Assembly (NCBI GenBank): GCA_914767715.1
Contig: OU612074.1
Span: 11,382,062-11,446,061 of the forward strand
DNA: 64,000 bases
DNA from: Membranipora membranacea
Lineage: Eukaryota; Bryozoa; Gymnolaemata; Cheilostomatida; Membraniporidae
Direction: 5' to 3'
The translations under genes were made by a program, and so were the position numbers. Of the stretch, positions 1 to 11,503 are shown one piece after another (the first letter of the stretch is position 1; the number at the start of each line of letters is the position of its first letter). Under the pieces are notes generated by a model, which saw only the letters and a list, made by a program, of their open reading frames with translations, was not told the origin of the DNA and did not search any database.

Positions 1-1
1 T

Positions 2-53
2 CAAGAGCTGAGCCAGATACAACCACTGTATGTTGTATCGGGCTCAGCTCTTG
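2..53. repeat. Near-perfect hairpin at the window edge
   Basis: Positions 2-23 and 32-53 are reverse complements with one mismatched pair, around an 8-nt loop. The arm begins CAAGAGCTGAGCC. Most likely it is the terminus or core of a small foldback element cut by the window edge. A hairpin RNA cannot be excluded, but nothing else supports it. Confidence 0.7.
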
Positions 54-990
54 TAGTTGACCAAGTAGCAGAGGAAAATCAATGAAACACCGGATAATAA
101 GGGCACAAGAGATTTTTTTGCAAAGCAATCTCATTTTTGGCATAGTTACTCTGTACTATGATGAGCTTGGAAGCAGAGTTTGGTGAAATAATTTGATGAA
201 AATATACAAATGGAATTTGGTCAACCATCTAGTATTTTTCATAAAAGGTTAAAACTTCCCGCCCCCTCACTCTTCTGTCAAAGAATGATCATGATTGTAC
301 TTTCACCAAAACAACCATCATTGTAAACATGTACATTCGCAAAATTAAAAACTCACCGCATTCATTATCAGCGGCAAAAGACAGGAAGTTAGGTCAGCTT
401 ACGATGACATCCTGTCTCTCTAATTCCACAAGAGTGTCATGATGACTTGTTACAAGTGCAATGGAATGTGTGTGTAGGATTAACTACCAGCGGCAATTAA
501 TTCGATAATTAAAAGTTTTGACAAGGAATATTGAGGTAATTAAGTCATTATGCCTGTTAAAGGCTAACCTCCCTGCTTGTGGCACACAAGCTGACAGCTT
601 AAAATGTATTACTGTAAACGTTGTTGTCTTGTCACTAGCCTAACATTTAAATACTATCTGTACTAGTGCCAACACCTGCTAGGGAACTACCATCCAAGAG
701 TGAGAGAGAAAAATGCCACAATTGCTTCCTGTACACCATATAACTGAGATGGCTGGGAATGATCAAGTTTAACATCAAGAGCTCCTTTGTAGACAGGTAA
801 TGAATGTATACCAGGTTTACAATAGATTTACCTTTGCCTCATTTTACCCACATACCATAGCATTCAGAGCTAAATCCTTGCTCAGAGCCATTCAATCTCA
901 AAAATCCCAAGGAGCGTAGATTAAGACTATGCCAATAAGCAGGGGCGTATATTCTAAAAAATTTCACTCACTGACTTTTCAGAGATGAGC
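54..990. other. Intergenic, nothing recognised
   Basis: No exon-like reading frame with matching splice sites, no RNA gene and no clear repeat was recognised here. Confidence 0.5.
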
Positions 991-996
991 ATAATA

Positions 997-1057
997 ATCG
1001 GGCGCAGCCCGATCCACACGCTGTAGGCGTGGCGGGGAGGGGCGCTTAAGCGCCCTC
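997..1057. repeat. Cluster of three GC-rich hairpins
   Basis: Three inverted repeats follow each other directly: ATCGGGC-gca-GCCCGAT at 997-1013, CACGC-tgtag-GCGTG at 1017-1031, and a stem over 1037-1057 centred on GCGCTTAAGCGC with one bulged G. The stretch is strongly GC-rich within an AT-rich surround. This is probably part of a structured mobile element; function unknown. Confidence 0.7.
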
Positions 1058-1218
1058 CCACCACTGAAATTTTTGCATATCGGTAGCAAAATAGTGCAAG
1101 CAGAGAGGTATTTCAATAGCTCACTGAGCTGTTGGGTACTTTCAGAAAACAACTCAATAGCAGTAGAAGATTACGGTAAAAATGCTCCAGTTATAAAGCA
1201 CCCATTTGAAAAAAAACT

Positions 1219-1297
1219 GACCCCGAAGGGATTTGAACCCACAACAATCTTATTAACAGGGATTATTAGGCAGACGCTCTACACTCTGAGCTAATAT
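1219..1297 (-). repeat. tRNA-derived SINE or decayed tRNA-like sequence
   Basis: Read on the minus strand, it has an A-box-like TAGCTCAGAGTGTAGAGCG and a B-box GGTTCAAATCC at tRNA-like spacing, with a CTAATAA anticodon-loop-like string between them. The anticodon stem does not pair, so a working tRNA is unlikely. Three other tRNA-like heads in the window also lie on the minus strand. Confidence 0.6.
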
Positions 1298-1910
1298 GAG
1301 TGCTAATATACACCACTGTTTCTAGCATCAGTCAGCATATTTTCGGTAGTTCTGTGGAGAATATGGCCTCATTCGCATATCACTTTTCTCCACTTAGGCA
1401 TGTAGGGCGATTAATACAAAGTAGATCCTCGCTCAACTGGTGAGCGATGTTGTACTTTTTTATTAGTAGCAAAGTTTTGTGATCATTCTGCTAGCATAAT
1501 TTAGCTGATGTATTCTATTTATGCAGTTGCTGCCTACATTCTCAGATTGCACAAGATATAGCTTAGGGTAGGCCTACAGTACAACACAGAAGAGTTGAAC
1601 ATAGGTATTTTGTGGGCTCATCATACTCAATACTAAGAGTTGTGCTTACAAATTTTGTGAGGAGGACAATTCGAATGGAATGCTTTCATTGTAGCAGCTA
1701 ACTTCCCTGGTCATCTAAATACAAACTCATTGAATACAATGTCAATCCAATTATATAATATTGACTAGAACTGGGCTAGAACTGTAAAGGATTATACTAT
1801 AACAATACAATAGCAATAATGAATGTAGTTTATTTGGCAGGCAGGGTTAATTATACAATAATGTTGCTGGTTGGATAATGATATATGGGGCATGAAACTC
1901 AGTGTATGTC

Positions 1911-2990
1911 CTGAAAATCTGAGGTCTTTAGCTCAATAATTGCTTATTATGCCAGCTACAAAAGAAGCTTTCTCTAAAGCATCACAAATCAGTAAAATAA
2001 TGTGTAGGCACATTTTCTTTTTAGCAGCAGCATGGCTTCGAATGGTCTGACACCACAAATTTTTATATCATTGGATTGCTCATCTTCTGAGGAACACAGT
2101 GGTTACTTTCTTTAGTAAACAAGGAAAATATCTATAAACATATCGAAAGCTTTATGGAAAACAGTTAAAAAATGATATAAATTGCTGCCCTGCTGCCGGC
2201 TTATGTATGCAATTATTCTACTTTCATGGGGGCAAAGAAATTCACAGTTTGTGAGTGTGTCCTGAAAATCTGAGGTCTGTAGCTCAATAATCGCTTATGC
2301 CAGCTACAAAAGAAGCTTTCTCTAAAGCATCACAAATCAGTAAAATAATGTGTAGGCACATTTTCTTTTGAGCAGCAGCATGGCTTCGAATGGTCCGACA
2401 CCACAAATTTTTATATCATTGGATTGCTCATCTTCTGAGGAACACAGTGGTTATTTTCTTTAGTAAACAAGGAAAATATCTACCAACATATCGAAAGCTT
2501 TATGGTAAACAGTTAAAAAATTATATTAATTGCTGCCCTGCTGCCGGCTTATGTATAAAATTATTCCACTTTCATGGGGGGGGGGCAAAGAAATACACAG
2601 TTTGTGAGTGTGTCCTGAAAATCTGAGGTCTGTAGCTCAATATTTTCTTATGCCAGCTACAAAAGAAGCTTTTTCTAAAGCATCACAAATCAGTAAAACA
2701 ATGTGTAGCCAAATTATCTTTTGAGCAGCAGCATAACCTCTAAAGGTCTGACAGCACAAATTTTTATATCATTGGATTCCTCATCTCCCGAGGAACATAG
2801 TGTTAATTTTTTTAGTAAAAAAGGAAAACATCTTCCAACATTTCGAGAGCTTTAGTGAAAACAGTTTGAAAATAATAAAATTGCTGCCCTGCTGCCGGCA
2901 TATGTATGCAACTACTCCATTTTCATGGCGGGCATTTTTTGAGTATGATCTGAAAATCTGAGGTCTGTAGCTCGACAACTTATTTTGTTT
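1911..2990 (+). repeat. Tandem repeat, about 353-bp unit, three copies
   Basis: The string CTGAAAATCTGAGGTCT recurs at 1911, 2262, 2615 and 2950, giving periods of 351, 353 and 335 bp. Each unit also carries the word CAGCAGCATGGCTTCGAATGG (slightly changed in copy three) and CTGCCCTGCTGCCGGC. The third copy is the most diverged. A single dispersed copy of the same unit lies at 6893-7235. Short reading frames inside are not conserved between units and are not genes. Confidence 0.9.
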
Positions 2991-3055
2991 GCAACAAAAA
3001 AGGCTTCCTCTTTACAATCATTATGATTTATAGCCATATTGAGAGTATAAAAAAT

Positions 3056-3121
3056 TTGGCACCAATTCCAACCCAGAGCTCTGCGTTGACGAAATAGAGA
3101 ATTATCCACTGAGCTACACAG
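3056..3121 (-). repeat. tRNA-like SINE head
   Basis: The minus strand reads TGTAGCTCAGTGGATAATTCTC (A-box-like), and about 35 nt later GGGTTGGAATTGG (degenerate B-box). It abuts the end of the 353-bp tandem array. Degenerate and not a functional tRNA. Confidence 0.5.
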
Positions 3122-3129
3122 ACATGTTG

Positions 3130-4640
3130 TATCAAAATAAGAGTGTCTGCCTTAAATTTAGTGGAGCATGAATTCTGTATTACACTCAGTGACTTATATG
3201 GATTTCGTAGTTCAATAGCTGCAGGAATTATCATCTCCTTGTTTGTATAAATATTTAAACCAGAGTTATTACCCCACAAATTATATATACATATAGAAAG
3301 TCTTTTGTTCTGCTAAACAAAATCCACAAGAAATTTAGAAGAATAGAAACAAAAGACAGTGGATATTCTAGTTTGTATCAACTGGTTTGTCTGTTGATTG
3401 AAAGCCCAGCAGTTTTGAATTTGACCTGCTATACTAAAATTAAGTGTTGATGCTAATTCCATGTATGGCACTCAAATGATGCCACACAAACATATTGAAA
3501 CATTGTGATTTTGAAATAGAATTCAATGCACACAAAATTTTGCTATACTGAACTATTACTAAGCAAAATTAATGGAGAAATATTTATGCAGCAGCAGTGA
3601 ATTTTTGTCAATTCTAACTTTAATAAGATCCGAAAATTAACAAGTGATATTATCAATACACACAATTACTGATCAATTAAATTTGAGTTTGATTCTGCAA
3701 GGTTTTGGTAGCTTTGGTCTTAGCCTTGTATGGTATTATTAAATCTGCCTATCGTATACCATGCTCACTGAGTTGGAACTTTATCGACAGAGGACTGGGG
3801 ACTAGGAGGTATAAAGTTTCCTTAAACAAACTTGTCAAATTGATGATAATCTAGAGCAGCAGCATTTCACTCACGATGGCAGCATAAGAGCTGCAACAAC
3901 TTAGTATCCGATAGTTTCCTCTACTCTTTATTCTCTATGATACTTTTAAATTTCTTGCCACAAGTTGGTATTACAGGTATGTGGGGTAGAGTCAATAGTG
4001 TATTCGTCGGAAGGGCTTTTAGTGGGCTTGACCCTACCAATTTTCAGCGTGTCAATTTTGAAAATCCTCTTGAAACCTCTTAAACTTTTGATAACGAGGC
4101 GCGCAGAGGGGCCATTGTGAGATTGGTTGGGATTATGAATGGATTAGGCTGGTTGATATGGTGTGGTTTGCCAATTCTTACATGTATATGAGGTTAAGAT
4201 GTCATCAATGAGTTTTAAACTGATATTTTTGACATAAGGTAGGCTATGGCCAGAAATGTGATATTGCCGCTGTCTGAATCATTTTCAAGCAAGTCTCAAT
4301 TTAAGATGCCCGTCGAATGAAATAACACCCATGCATAATATTTGTTGCAGCAAAGTCAAAATCATCAAGCAGCTTATGAATGAGCTCCGTAATTCGATAA
4401 ATTTTCCATGGATTGTTTCTGCAGCAAGCCGATCGATAATTTTCCTTCCAAAATGGGCTGGAACACATTAAACTACCTCTATTCCTCAGATAGTTCCTCA
4501 ATATCCTTCCCTGCGGGAAGACTTTCCAACGCATTTCCTGTACCCAGCCTGGTTTGCCTATACAAAATCCATGGATACAGCCCTGGGTAGAATAGGCAGA
4601 GCAGTGCAATAGCCAATTACCATGATTTTTCCCTTGGACT
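3130..4640. other. Intergenic, nothing recognised
   Basis: No exon chain, RNA gene or repeat was identified. Reading frames are short and lack splice context. Confidence 0.5.
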
Positions 4641-4644
4641 GCCC

Positions 4645-4986
4645 TTAAACTACTGCTGCCACTCATACAAATTTGTGCTCATTGAATACTGCATAGCTCC
4701 AAGATAATTAATTGAGACTTAAATCTCATAATTGTCACCTAATGGACAAATAATTTGCACAAACTGATCTTCAAAATCAGGGCATGAAATCTACGCACCA
4801 GCTTATGACGTGTACAGTGTGCGCTAGTAAGACATAATGAGTTTCATACCCTAATTTTGACGATCAGTTTGTGCAAATTATTTGCTCATTAGGTGACAAT
4901 GCTGAAATTGCAGCCTCATTTTATTAGTTTTGAGCTACACAGAATTCTATAAGCACACATTTGGCTGTGTGGCAGCAGTGGTTTAA
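4645..4986. mobile_element. Palindromic DNA element (MITE) with TTAA ends
   Basis: The element starts TTAAACTACTGCTGCCAC and ends with the complement, GTGGCAGCAGTGGTTTAA. TTAA at both ends fits the target site of TTAA-specific transposases (piggyBac- or Kolobok-like). Nearly the whole element is an inverted repeat; the inner arms at about 4731-4790 and 4845-4900 share TTTGCACAAACTGATC. No coding capacity. The larger element at 41781-42238 has the same ends. Confidence 0.8.
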
Positions 4987-4989
4987 AAC

Positions 4990-6890
4990 AGGCTTGCATC
5001 ATGAAATACCTGTGACACAGAATAAATGTCTTTCATATGTTTTTGCCTGCAATCTGAGCAAAAAGCTATAGCCAACGTCACTAGGCACTGATTTTCTTCA
5101 TCCTTGATTTTGGTACACCAATCTACACATATTTAAAATTAATACCAATACAATGATGGTCTGAAATAACCAGGGAGGGTAGGATATACCCTCTGCCACC
5201 CTCCCTGAAATATTAAACTCAAGCAATTAAATTTGAGTCCATAATTGCAAACAATTTGATATTGTCTTCTACAATATAGCTAGTCTACAGGAGCGAACTC
5301 TCACTGCAGGAGCCATTGAAAATTTTTGGCAATAACAGGATAATCTCATTCATTGAACCCACCTTACACAGACCATTTATAAGAGATTTTATCAGGTAAC
5401 ATTACATAGCACACTTTCATGTGTAAATACCTAGAGATAATAATCAGCCTTCACTCTATTGTTTCTTAGGGGATTAGGCTTCACATCCATTGTAAACTCA
5501 ATATCGATGAAACTATTTCAAAGAGACAGGAGACACCTATCCTTGTTTAGGTGAACAAACTCAGAGAAGTTTTCACAATAGATGTTTCAATAACAAACCC
5601 AGGTGAAATCACCAAGCAGGGTTTATGGTTATGGTTAATCATCACATTGGGCCTATTTGAAAAGCTGGCAATACACAGTACTCAAAATATGTGAAAAATA
5701 CGTAATCAAGTGTTTACAGCTGAGAAGAAATGTGTTTCCCTGATCTGACAAAATACTAGAGTCTAGAAGTTTTGAAATATTACAACATAACACAGTGGAA
5801 TTGCTGTGTGTGCCCCTGTACAATGTAAAATGATACAATGCTTGGATGCTGCTTGAATTTGCTACTCTTTGACAGGGATTTCCGAGATCTTGTTACTATT
5901 GTCATTGCTAATAGTGTTGCTTGATGTGTAAATTTGCTGTAAGGTTATGATCTGGGCAAGCTCATAAGGCTTGACAAATTATCTTATAGGTATTAAAAAA
6001 TGAAGAGTGTACTGTGGTCACATTAACCCCCATTCATGGGTACTGAAATGACTAAGGTAAAATATTGAATAAATCTGCCGGTCCCTGTTTTAGAATCCTA
6101 ATATTCTCTGTCATGTGGAGGTTTCTAAAATTACTGGTTTTTCTATCATACCTAAGTCATTTTTATATTCTGCTTTCAAAATTAAATAAGGGTTCCATCT
6201 TTATTTTAGGAACAATAATCTAAGTCAGCATTCGATGCTCATAATCTGTTATCATTTTAAGTGATGTCATGTTAGAAGACAAGACTACAGGTTCACATCA
6301 AACCTTCATTGTGATATTAATTTTGTAACATTGTATTGTGCTGAGTGTGAGGCCTCTATCCGATTCAATACTTTTCATTGTTTCAACATTTGGTAAACAA
6401 AGGAATCCTTTATATGCTGTGCCTCGTTCTATACAATAGAGGATAAATGTACCATGTCAGCTTGCATCAAAAGTTTATATGAGAAAACTGAGAATAAATT
6501 TTAAGAAATGCTTCATTAAATGAAGGGAAATAGCGATAGAGTGATCCAAAATGATTCATATATTGATATCATCATAACGTGGTTAGCAAAAAAATTTGAC
6601 GCTTCTAGCATATGTAGAAGTGCATTTTAATTGAGTCATCTGGTTAAAAGATAATTTTTTGCCAACAATTCATCATTTTTTATGAAATTCATGATTTTTT
6701 GCATTCATTTCGTTGATTAAATGGTAATTCAACCACCAAGCCTGCACAATAACTTTCAATCAATTTGTGATGGTTTTTGCATCAAATTTAAAAAATGTAG
6801 GGGGAGATAACGAGGAAACCATATAAGTCACTGAGCAATAATTACATTACATTACTGATGATGAATACACACACACAATCAGCATATTTG
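4990..6890. other. Intergenic, nothing recognised
   Basis: AT-rich sequence with no supported exon, RNA gene or repeat structure. Confidence 0.5.
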
Positions 6891-6892
6891 TG

Positions 6893-7235
6893 CACAGCTA
6901 AATCATCGCAAATCAATAAAATAATGTAAAAGCACATTTTCTTTTGAGCAGCAGCATGGCTTCAAATGGTCTGACACCACAAATTTTTATATCATTGGAT
7001 TGCTCATCTTCTGAGGAACATAGTGGTTATTTTCTTTAGTAAACAAGGAAAATATCTACCAACATATCGAAAGCTTTACGGAAAACGGTTAAAAAATGAT
7101 ATAAATTGCTGCCCTGCTGCCGGCTTATGTATGCAATTATTCCACTTTCATGGGGGGCAAAGAAATACACAGTTTGTGAGTGTGTCCTGAAAATTTGAGG
7201 TCTGTAGCTTGATAACTTTTTATGCCAGCCACAAA
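6893..7235 (+). repeat. Single dispersed copy of the 353-bp repeat
   Basis: This stretch matches the tandem unit at 1911-2990 throughout, from the CATCGCAAATCAATAAAATAATG end to CCTGAAAATTTGAGGTCTG, in the same orientation. It sits directly beside the minisatellite-armed foldback element. Confidence 0.9.
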
Positions 7236-7324
7236 AGAAGTTTTTCGCTTTATAATTTATATGAATTTTGGCCTTTTCGAGATGTGGAGATAACTCGGGT
7301 TCACAAAATTACCTTATATGCCCT

Positions 7325-8560
7325 GAGAAGGCCACTGGTCAAAAGGCCACTGGTCATAAGGTCACTGGTCAAAAGGCCACTGGTCATAAGGCCACTGGTC
7401 AAAAGTCCACTACCCAAAAGGCCACTGGTTACATAATAGAAGTCTTTCGACTTTCCATCGACATGTTTTTTTGGGCCTGTAAAACAAAATTTTAGCTCCT
7501 GATATGCCATTTATAAATGATTTTTTCTTTCTACTCACTGATATCCACTTTAGTAAAGCTAGAAAAAATCCCACCCACCCTTTGCAAATAATTATTTTAA
7601 ATGACTCCACCTGGACATCTTCTCACACATTTTCCTGTACCGCAAACCCCAATTAATACATTAAAATGTATCTTGATGGACAAATTAAAGTTATCACAAA
7701 CGAACAGTCAGCACTTTTAGATTGAAGCAATGCCGCACTGAGAAGAGACAGCGCAGCGGTGTAGTTCTTTTGATTTTGACATGCCACATGCGAAGCACGA
7801 GTGAGTTGCATACCCTACTGGGATCAACAGAAAAGTCAGTGATTAGGTTACAAAACTTTAAGCAATAGCGATCAAGTTGAGTCGGTTGTGTATTTTGGTC
7901 ATCAATAATAAAAACATTCGATTGATGCACAGAGAGATCTTGGTAGAAGCTTGTATTGTTCACAGGAGAGTTTAGTTTTTGTTAAATATCAGATCTGATA
8001 TAACCATGTGATAATCAAAATCGATCACAGGGTGCATTGGTTAACAAATCTTTCCATGGGAATATAAATTATTGTCACGTCAGAAGAAAACAATCAAAAA
8101 AGCTACACCGCTCTCTCTGCTCAGTGCGGCATAGCTTCGATCTAAAAGTGCTTACTGTTTGATGGTGATGACTTTAATACGCCCATCAAGATACATTTTG
8201 ATGTTTTAATTGGGGGTTACAGTACAGAATAAATGTGTGCGAGGATGTCCGGGTTGAGTCATTAAGAATAATTACTTGCAAAGATGGGTCGGATCTTTTC
8301 TAACTTAACTAAAATGGGAATCAGCGAGAAGAAAAAAAAATTTCATTGAAAAATGGTATACCAAGAGTTAGAATTTTGTTTTACAGGCCCAAAAAAACAT
8401 GTCAATTGAACGTTAATATCAGACTTCTATGATATAACCATTGAACCAGTTGCTTTTTGGACTGTGGCTTTTTGACCAGTGGCCTTATGACCAGTGGCCT
8501 TTTGTCCAGTGGCCTTATGAACAGTAGCCTTTTGGCCAGTGGCTTTATGGCCAGTCATAC
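7325..8560. mobile_element. Foldback element with 15-bp minisatellite arms
   Basis: The left arm opens with about seven copies of a 15-bp unit, GGCCACTGGTCAAAA or GGCCACTGGTCATAA (7330-7434). The right arm closes with the inverted units (8460-8557). The roughly 330 bp inside the minisatellites are also inverted copies, for example CACTTTTAGAT near 7713 against ATCTAAAAGTGC near 8140. Arms are about 450 bp and the unique centre about 300 bp. The pentapeptide-repeat reading frames are by-products of the 15-bp unit. The architecture resembles foldback transposons; no transposase is present. Confidence 0.85.
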
Positions 8561-8756
8561 TATTATTATATTATATTATTTCTGCATAATTTGATCTAGA
8601 AATTGCAAAAAACTCTCCAAACAATTCTCAACCCAAAGATCAGAGTACCCACAAAGGAAAAAGTCCACTTAGACCACTGGGCATGATGCATTATAGGATG
8701 ACATTTTTTAAGGATACCTTGACACTGAGTTGGGTCTTCTCTGCTCAACAAGAAAT

Positions 8757-8860
8757 TGAAATTTTATCCGCACACGCTGCACTGTGTTAAGTGTCTTTTA
8801 GTCAGTCAGCCGATTCTCTCTGAAGAAGCAATCAAATGGAGATTTAAACTAACTAACTAA
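8757..8860. repeat. Dispersed repeat, paired with 49199-49310
   Basis: It shares AAATTTTATCCGC, CAGTCAGCC and CAAATGGAGATT(C/T)AAAC with 49199-49310 in the same order and orientation, with moderate divergence. The minus-strand end resembles a B-box, so this may be a tRNA-derived SINE. Confidence 0.5.
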
Positions 8861-8999
8861 TTTTATATTATTACTTTGGCGGCCAACTATATCCCTGGTG
8901 AGAAATTTCCTGAAAAATATTTCAATCAAGGTCTGAGGTGCTGAGAAACTCTCTCAAGCTCTCTAGCATCGCAAAACACAAAACATTAGTATTATATTG

Positions 9000-9610
9000 T
9001 GGTGTTTATATAAGTGGTTAAGTAATGCAGCATACCAAAATACCAAGATCTACCAAGAAAGCACTGCTTGTAAGATCTGATTTATTTACATACAAAACAA
9101 CAGTTGGTGGATTAAATGACTCCCTACGTTTGCTGAATACCTTGCCATTCATTAACAAAAAACTTACCACTTTCAATAAAACCATGAATGCTCTCAGTCT
9201 TCACTAGTAATTATTCAGTGTTTACTAAACCCAATAGTATAGATATCAGTTTAAGAATGAGCGAATGATGACAATGTCTGCTTATCAGTTGTCATATAAT
9301 TTAACCACTTTGTTGATATACTTAAAGCTTATCAGCAGGTACTCAACATTTGAAGTAACAAGCCAAAGCTAAAATTAGAATTTCACTGATAAGGTTATGA
9401 CGCACAGTCGAGCCATAAACTAAGACAAGCCACATACTTTCCCTGTTTATATTACTTTTCACTTCTAATGTTTAGACATCCGCATATCTTATCTCTAACT
9501 GATATTATGAAAATTCTAACTCTTCATGTGGAGCAGTGAAAAGCATCGCTGTAATAATCCCACCTGTCAGTACCGTGCTGCCAATGTTTCAGACAACCTT
9601 AGAAAGTATG
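9000..9610 (+). repeat. Dispersed repeat, inverted relative to 39950-40560
   Basis: The reverse complement aligns collinearly with 39950-40560. Anchor strings include GATAAGGTTATGACGCACAG and CTTATCAGCAGGTACTCAAC in both. The two copies are roughly 70-90% alike by eye, falling off towards the ends. No coding domain was recognised. Confidence 0.85.
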
Positions 9611-10600
9611 CTATTGGCAATTACGAACCCTTAGCATCAGTGTCAGAAATGAGTGGGAACTGGTGGGAACTGAGTACCTGCATGGAGATATAGAAGAGGA
9701 ACTACTAGAATAACGTTCCTATTGGATTAAATGCAACAAACTGTGTGAATATGTTTCGTTTTGACCGGATAACAATAAATCAATCTTACTATTACAAAGC
9801 TATATTTTTGCATAAATGCTATGCTCAACATACATTTGCATAACTTGATTATATTAGTTACTGCAAAAGATTACCTTGCGGGCTGCCAGTTGGGCCACAA
9901 TCAACCCAAAGAGTAGAGCACCAACAAAGAAAGAACTCCTATCAGGAAGATTTTAACTCTGTATTTCGAACTGTCTACTTTGTGCATACCTAACCATTAT
10001 TAACAATGTTTTCTCCTGTGAATACTTTACTCCTCCAGGGTAGTCTAGGTGCTGGGTGAAAGCCGATCTGTCTTCATTCAAGACCAAACTGGAAAGCATC
10101 CAACATTATTGAAACTTACTAGTTGGTACCAAAGAGATTCGAAAATTGGTTCAGGTTCAGGTCAAAACACTTGCTATATGTTTTCTAGTATATGATGACC
10201 TTCATATGATGGCTCTCATATCAGCTACCTGAGACTAAGCTTGGGTAGCTTTAGATGTCTTTAATATGACAATATGTTTATAAATGAAGCATCAGACTCT
10301 GAAGATGCTACAAAAAAGATTGGCCAAAGCTCTGCATGGACCAAAAAAAAAATTGTCCAGATTGAATGCATTAACGTCATGAGGTTTTGATAGTCCTTTT
10401 ACTTTGGTTAGTTTCATTGGGAGCTATATTGTAAAAATAAACAAACAGTTGGAATAAATCGATAATTAGTTTCAAGTTATGATGTAATATAAATATTATA
10501 TCATCTATTGAAAACAGATCGAATTCCTTCTCCCATCCTGCTGCTGAGTCAAGATAATCCGACACCTACCTTTTCCGATGATCAGAAGTAACCAACTGTA
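9611..10600. other. Intergenic, nothing recognised
   Basis: No supported gene, RNA or repeat was seen. Confidence 0.5.
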
Positions 10601-10608
10601 GACGTGAC

Positions 10609-11495
10609 TAGGGGTGGAACCACCTCTTGAGGTTGGAGTTGAATTTCGGATATTTGACCTCGGATTCAACAACAAACCGAATCGGATACGTGTTATGTCT
10701 GATCCGAGATGATACGTTTTTAATCAACACTTACTTTTTTAGCATCATTTATCTCACCAAAAGTGACAAGGAAAGAAGTATGATAGTCATTAATTTGTGG
10801 TTCAGATTAGATAATGGAGTTTGGCTGAAAGCACACAGTGGTGATCAGTAGGCAATCAATACCTATCTTAATTTCATAGCTCTAATTATATTGTTGCTGA
10901 TTAAATTTGATGGACGTGTTTTTCTGCTGAAATTGAGAGAAGCATCTTTACTCAGATCGTTGTGAATAAGAACATCATTTTTGTCCAATGATGTCCCCTG
11001 TAACATACTATATAGTTTAATGTACAAGGTTATCCTCTTCTTCAGAGTAGGAGGACAATTCCTATCCTAATCACAGCATAGAGTTTGGGACATATGAGCA
11101 GGGCGTTTGTTCAAACTCAGTGATTACAAACATCGGGGTTTGAGTGATCCTGGCAAACTGAGTAAAGAGATCTTTGTACTCATTAAATGATACTTTCAAA
11201 TAAACTGTTTGTGTGATCCTTGCACCGTGGCTGTTTGATTGATAAGTTGGTCCTTGTAAAGTATTATATCCAAGCAGATACATTCGCATTTAAAGTAGGA
11301 TAATGGTTCAGGGAAAAGATTGTTGACGCTGTTTATCCATGTATTCAATGACCTTAACTGTATATTATGGTGCAAAAGTACAGCTGCTTGGACTTAGCGT
11401 TTGTACGCGTTATCCGGATCCGATCCGAGGTTGAATTTATCGACCGATCAGATATCCGATCCAAGGTTGCCTAACCCTGATCTGTTCCACCCCTA
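10609..11495. mobile_element. Non-autonomous hAT-type element with 8-bp target duplication
   Basis: The terminal inverted repeats are TAGGGGTGGAAC at 10609 and its exact complement ending at 11495. They are flanked by a perfect 8-bp direct repeat, GACGTGAC (10601-10608 and 11496-11503). Subterminal sequences near both ends carry GGATCCGA-like words. An 8-bp duplication with ends of this kind is the signature of the hAT superfamily. The 887-bp interior has no transposase, so it would need a transposase supplied in trans. Confidence 0.9.
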
Positions 11496-11503
11496 GACGT
11501 GAC

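Noticed and set aside
1219-1297. Functional tRNA gene
   Set aside because: A and B boxes are present but the anticodon stem does not pair and no proper acceptor stem is seen.
2390-2626. 78-residue frame in the tandem repeat
   Set aside because: Interrupted by indels in neighbouring repeat units, so not conserved as a protein.
7209-7510. Overlapping reading frames with pentapeptide repeats on both strands
   Set aside because: They are translations of the 15-bp minisatellite; open frames in several phases on both strands follow from a period divisible by three.
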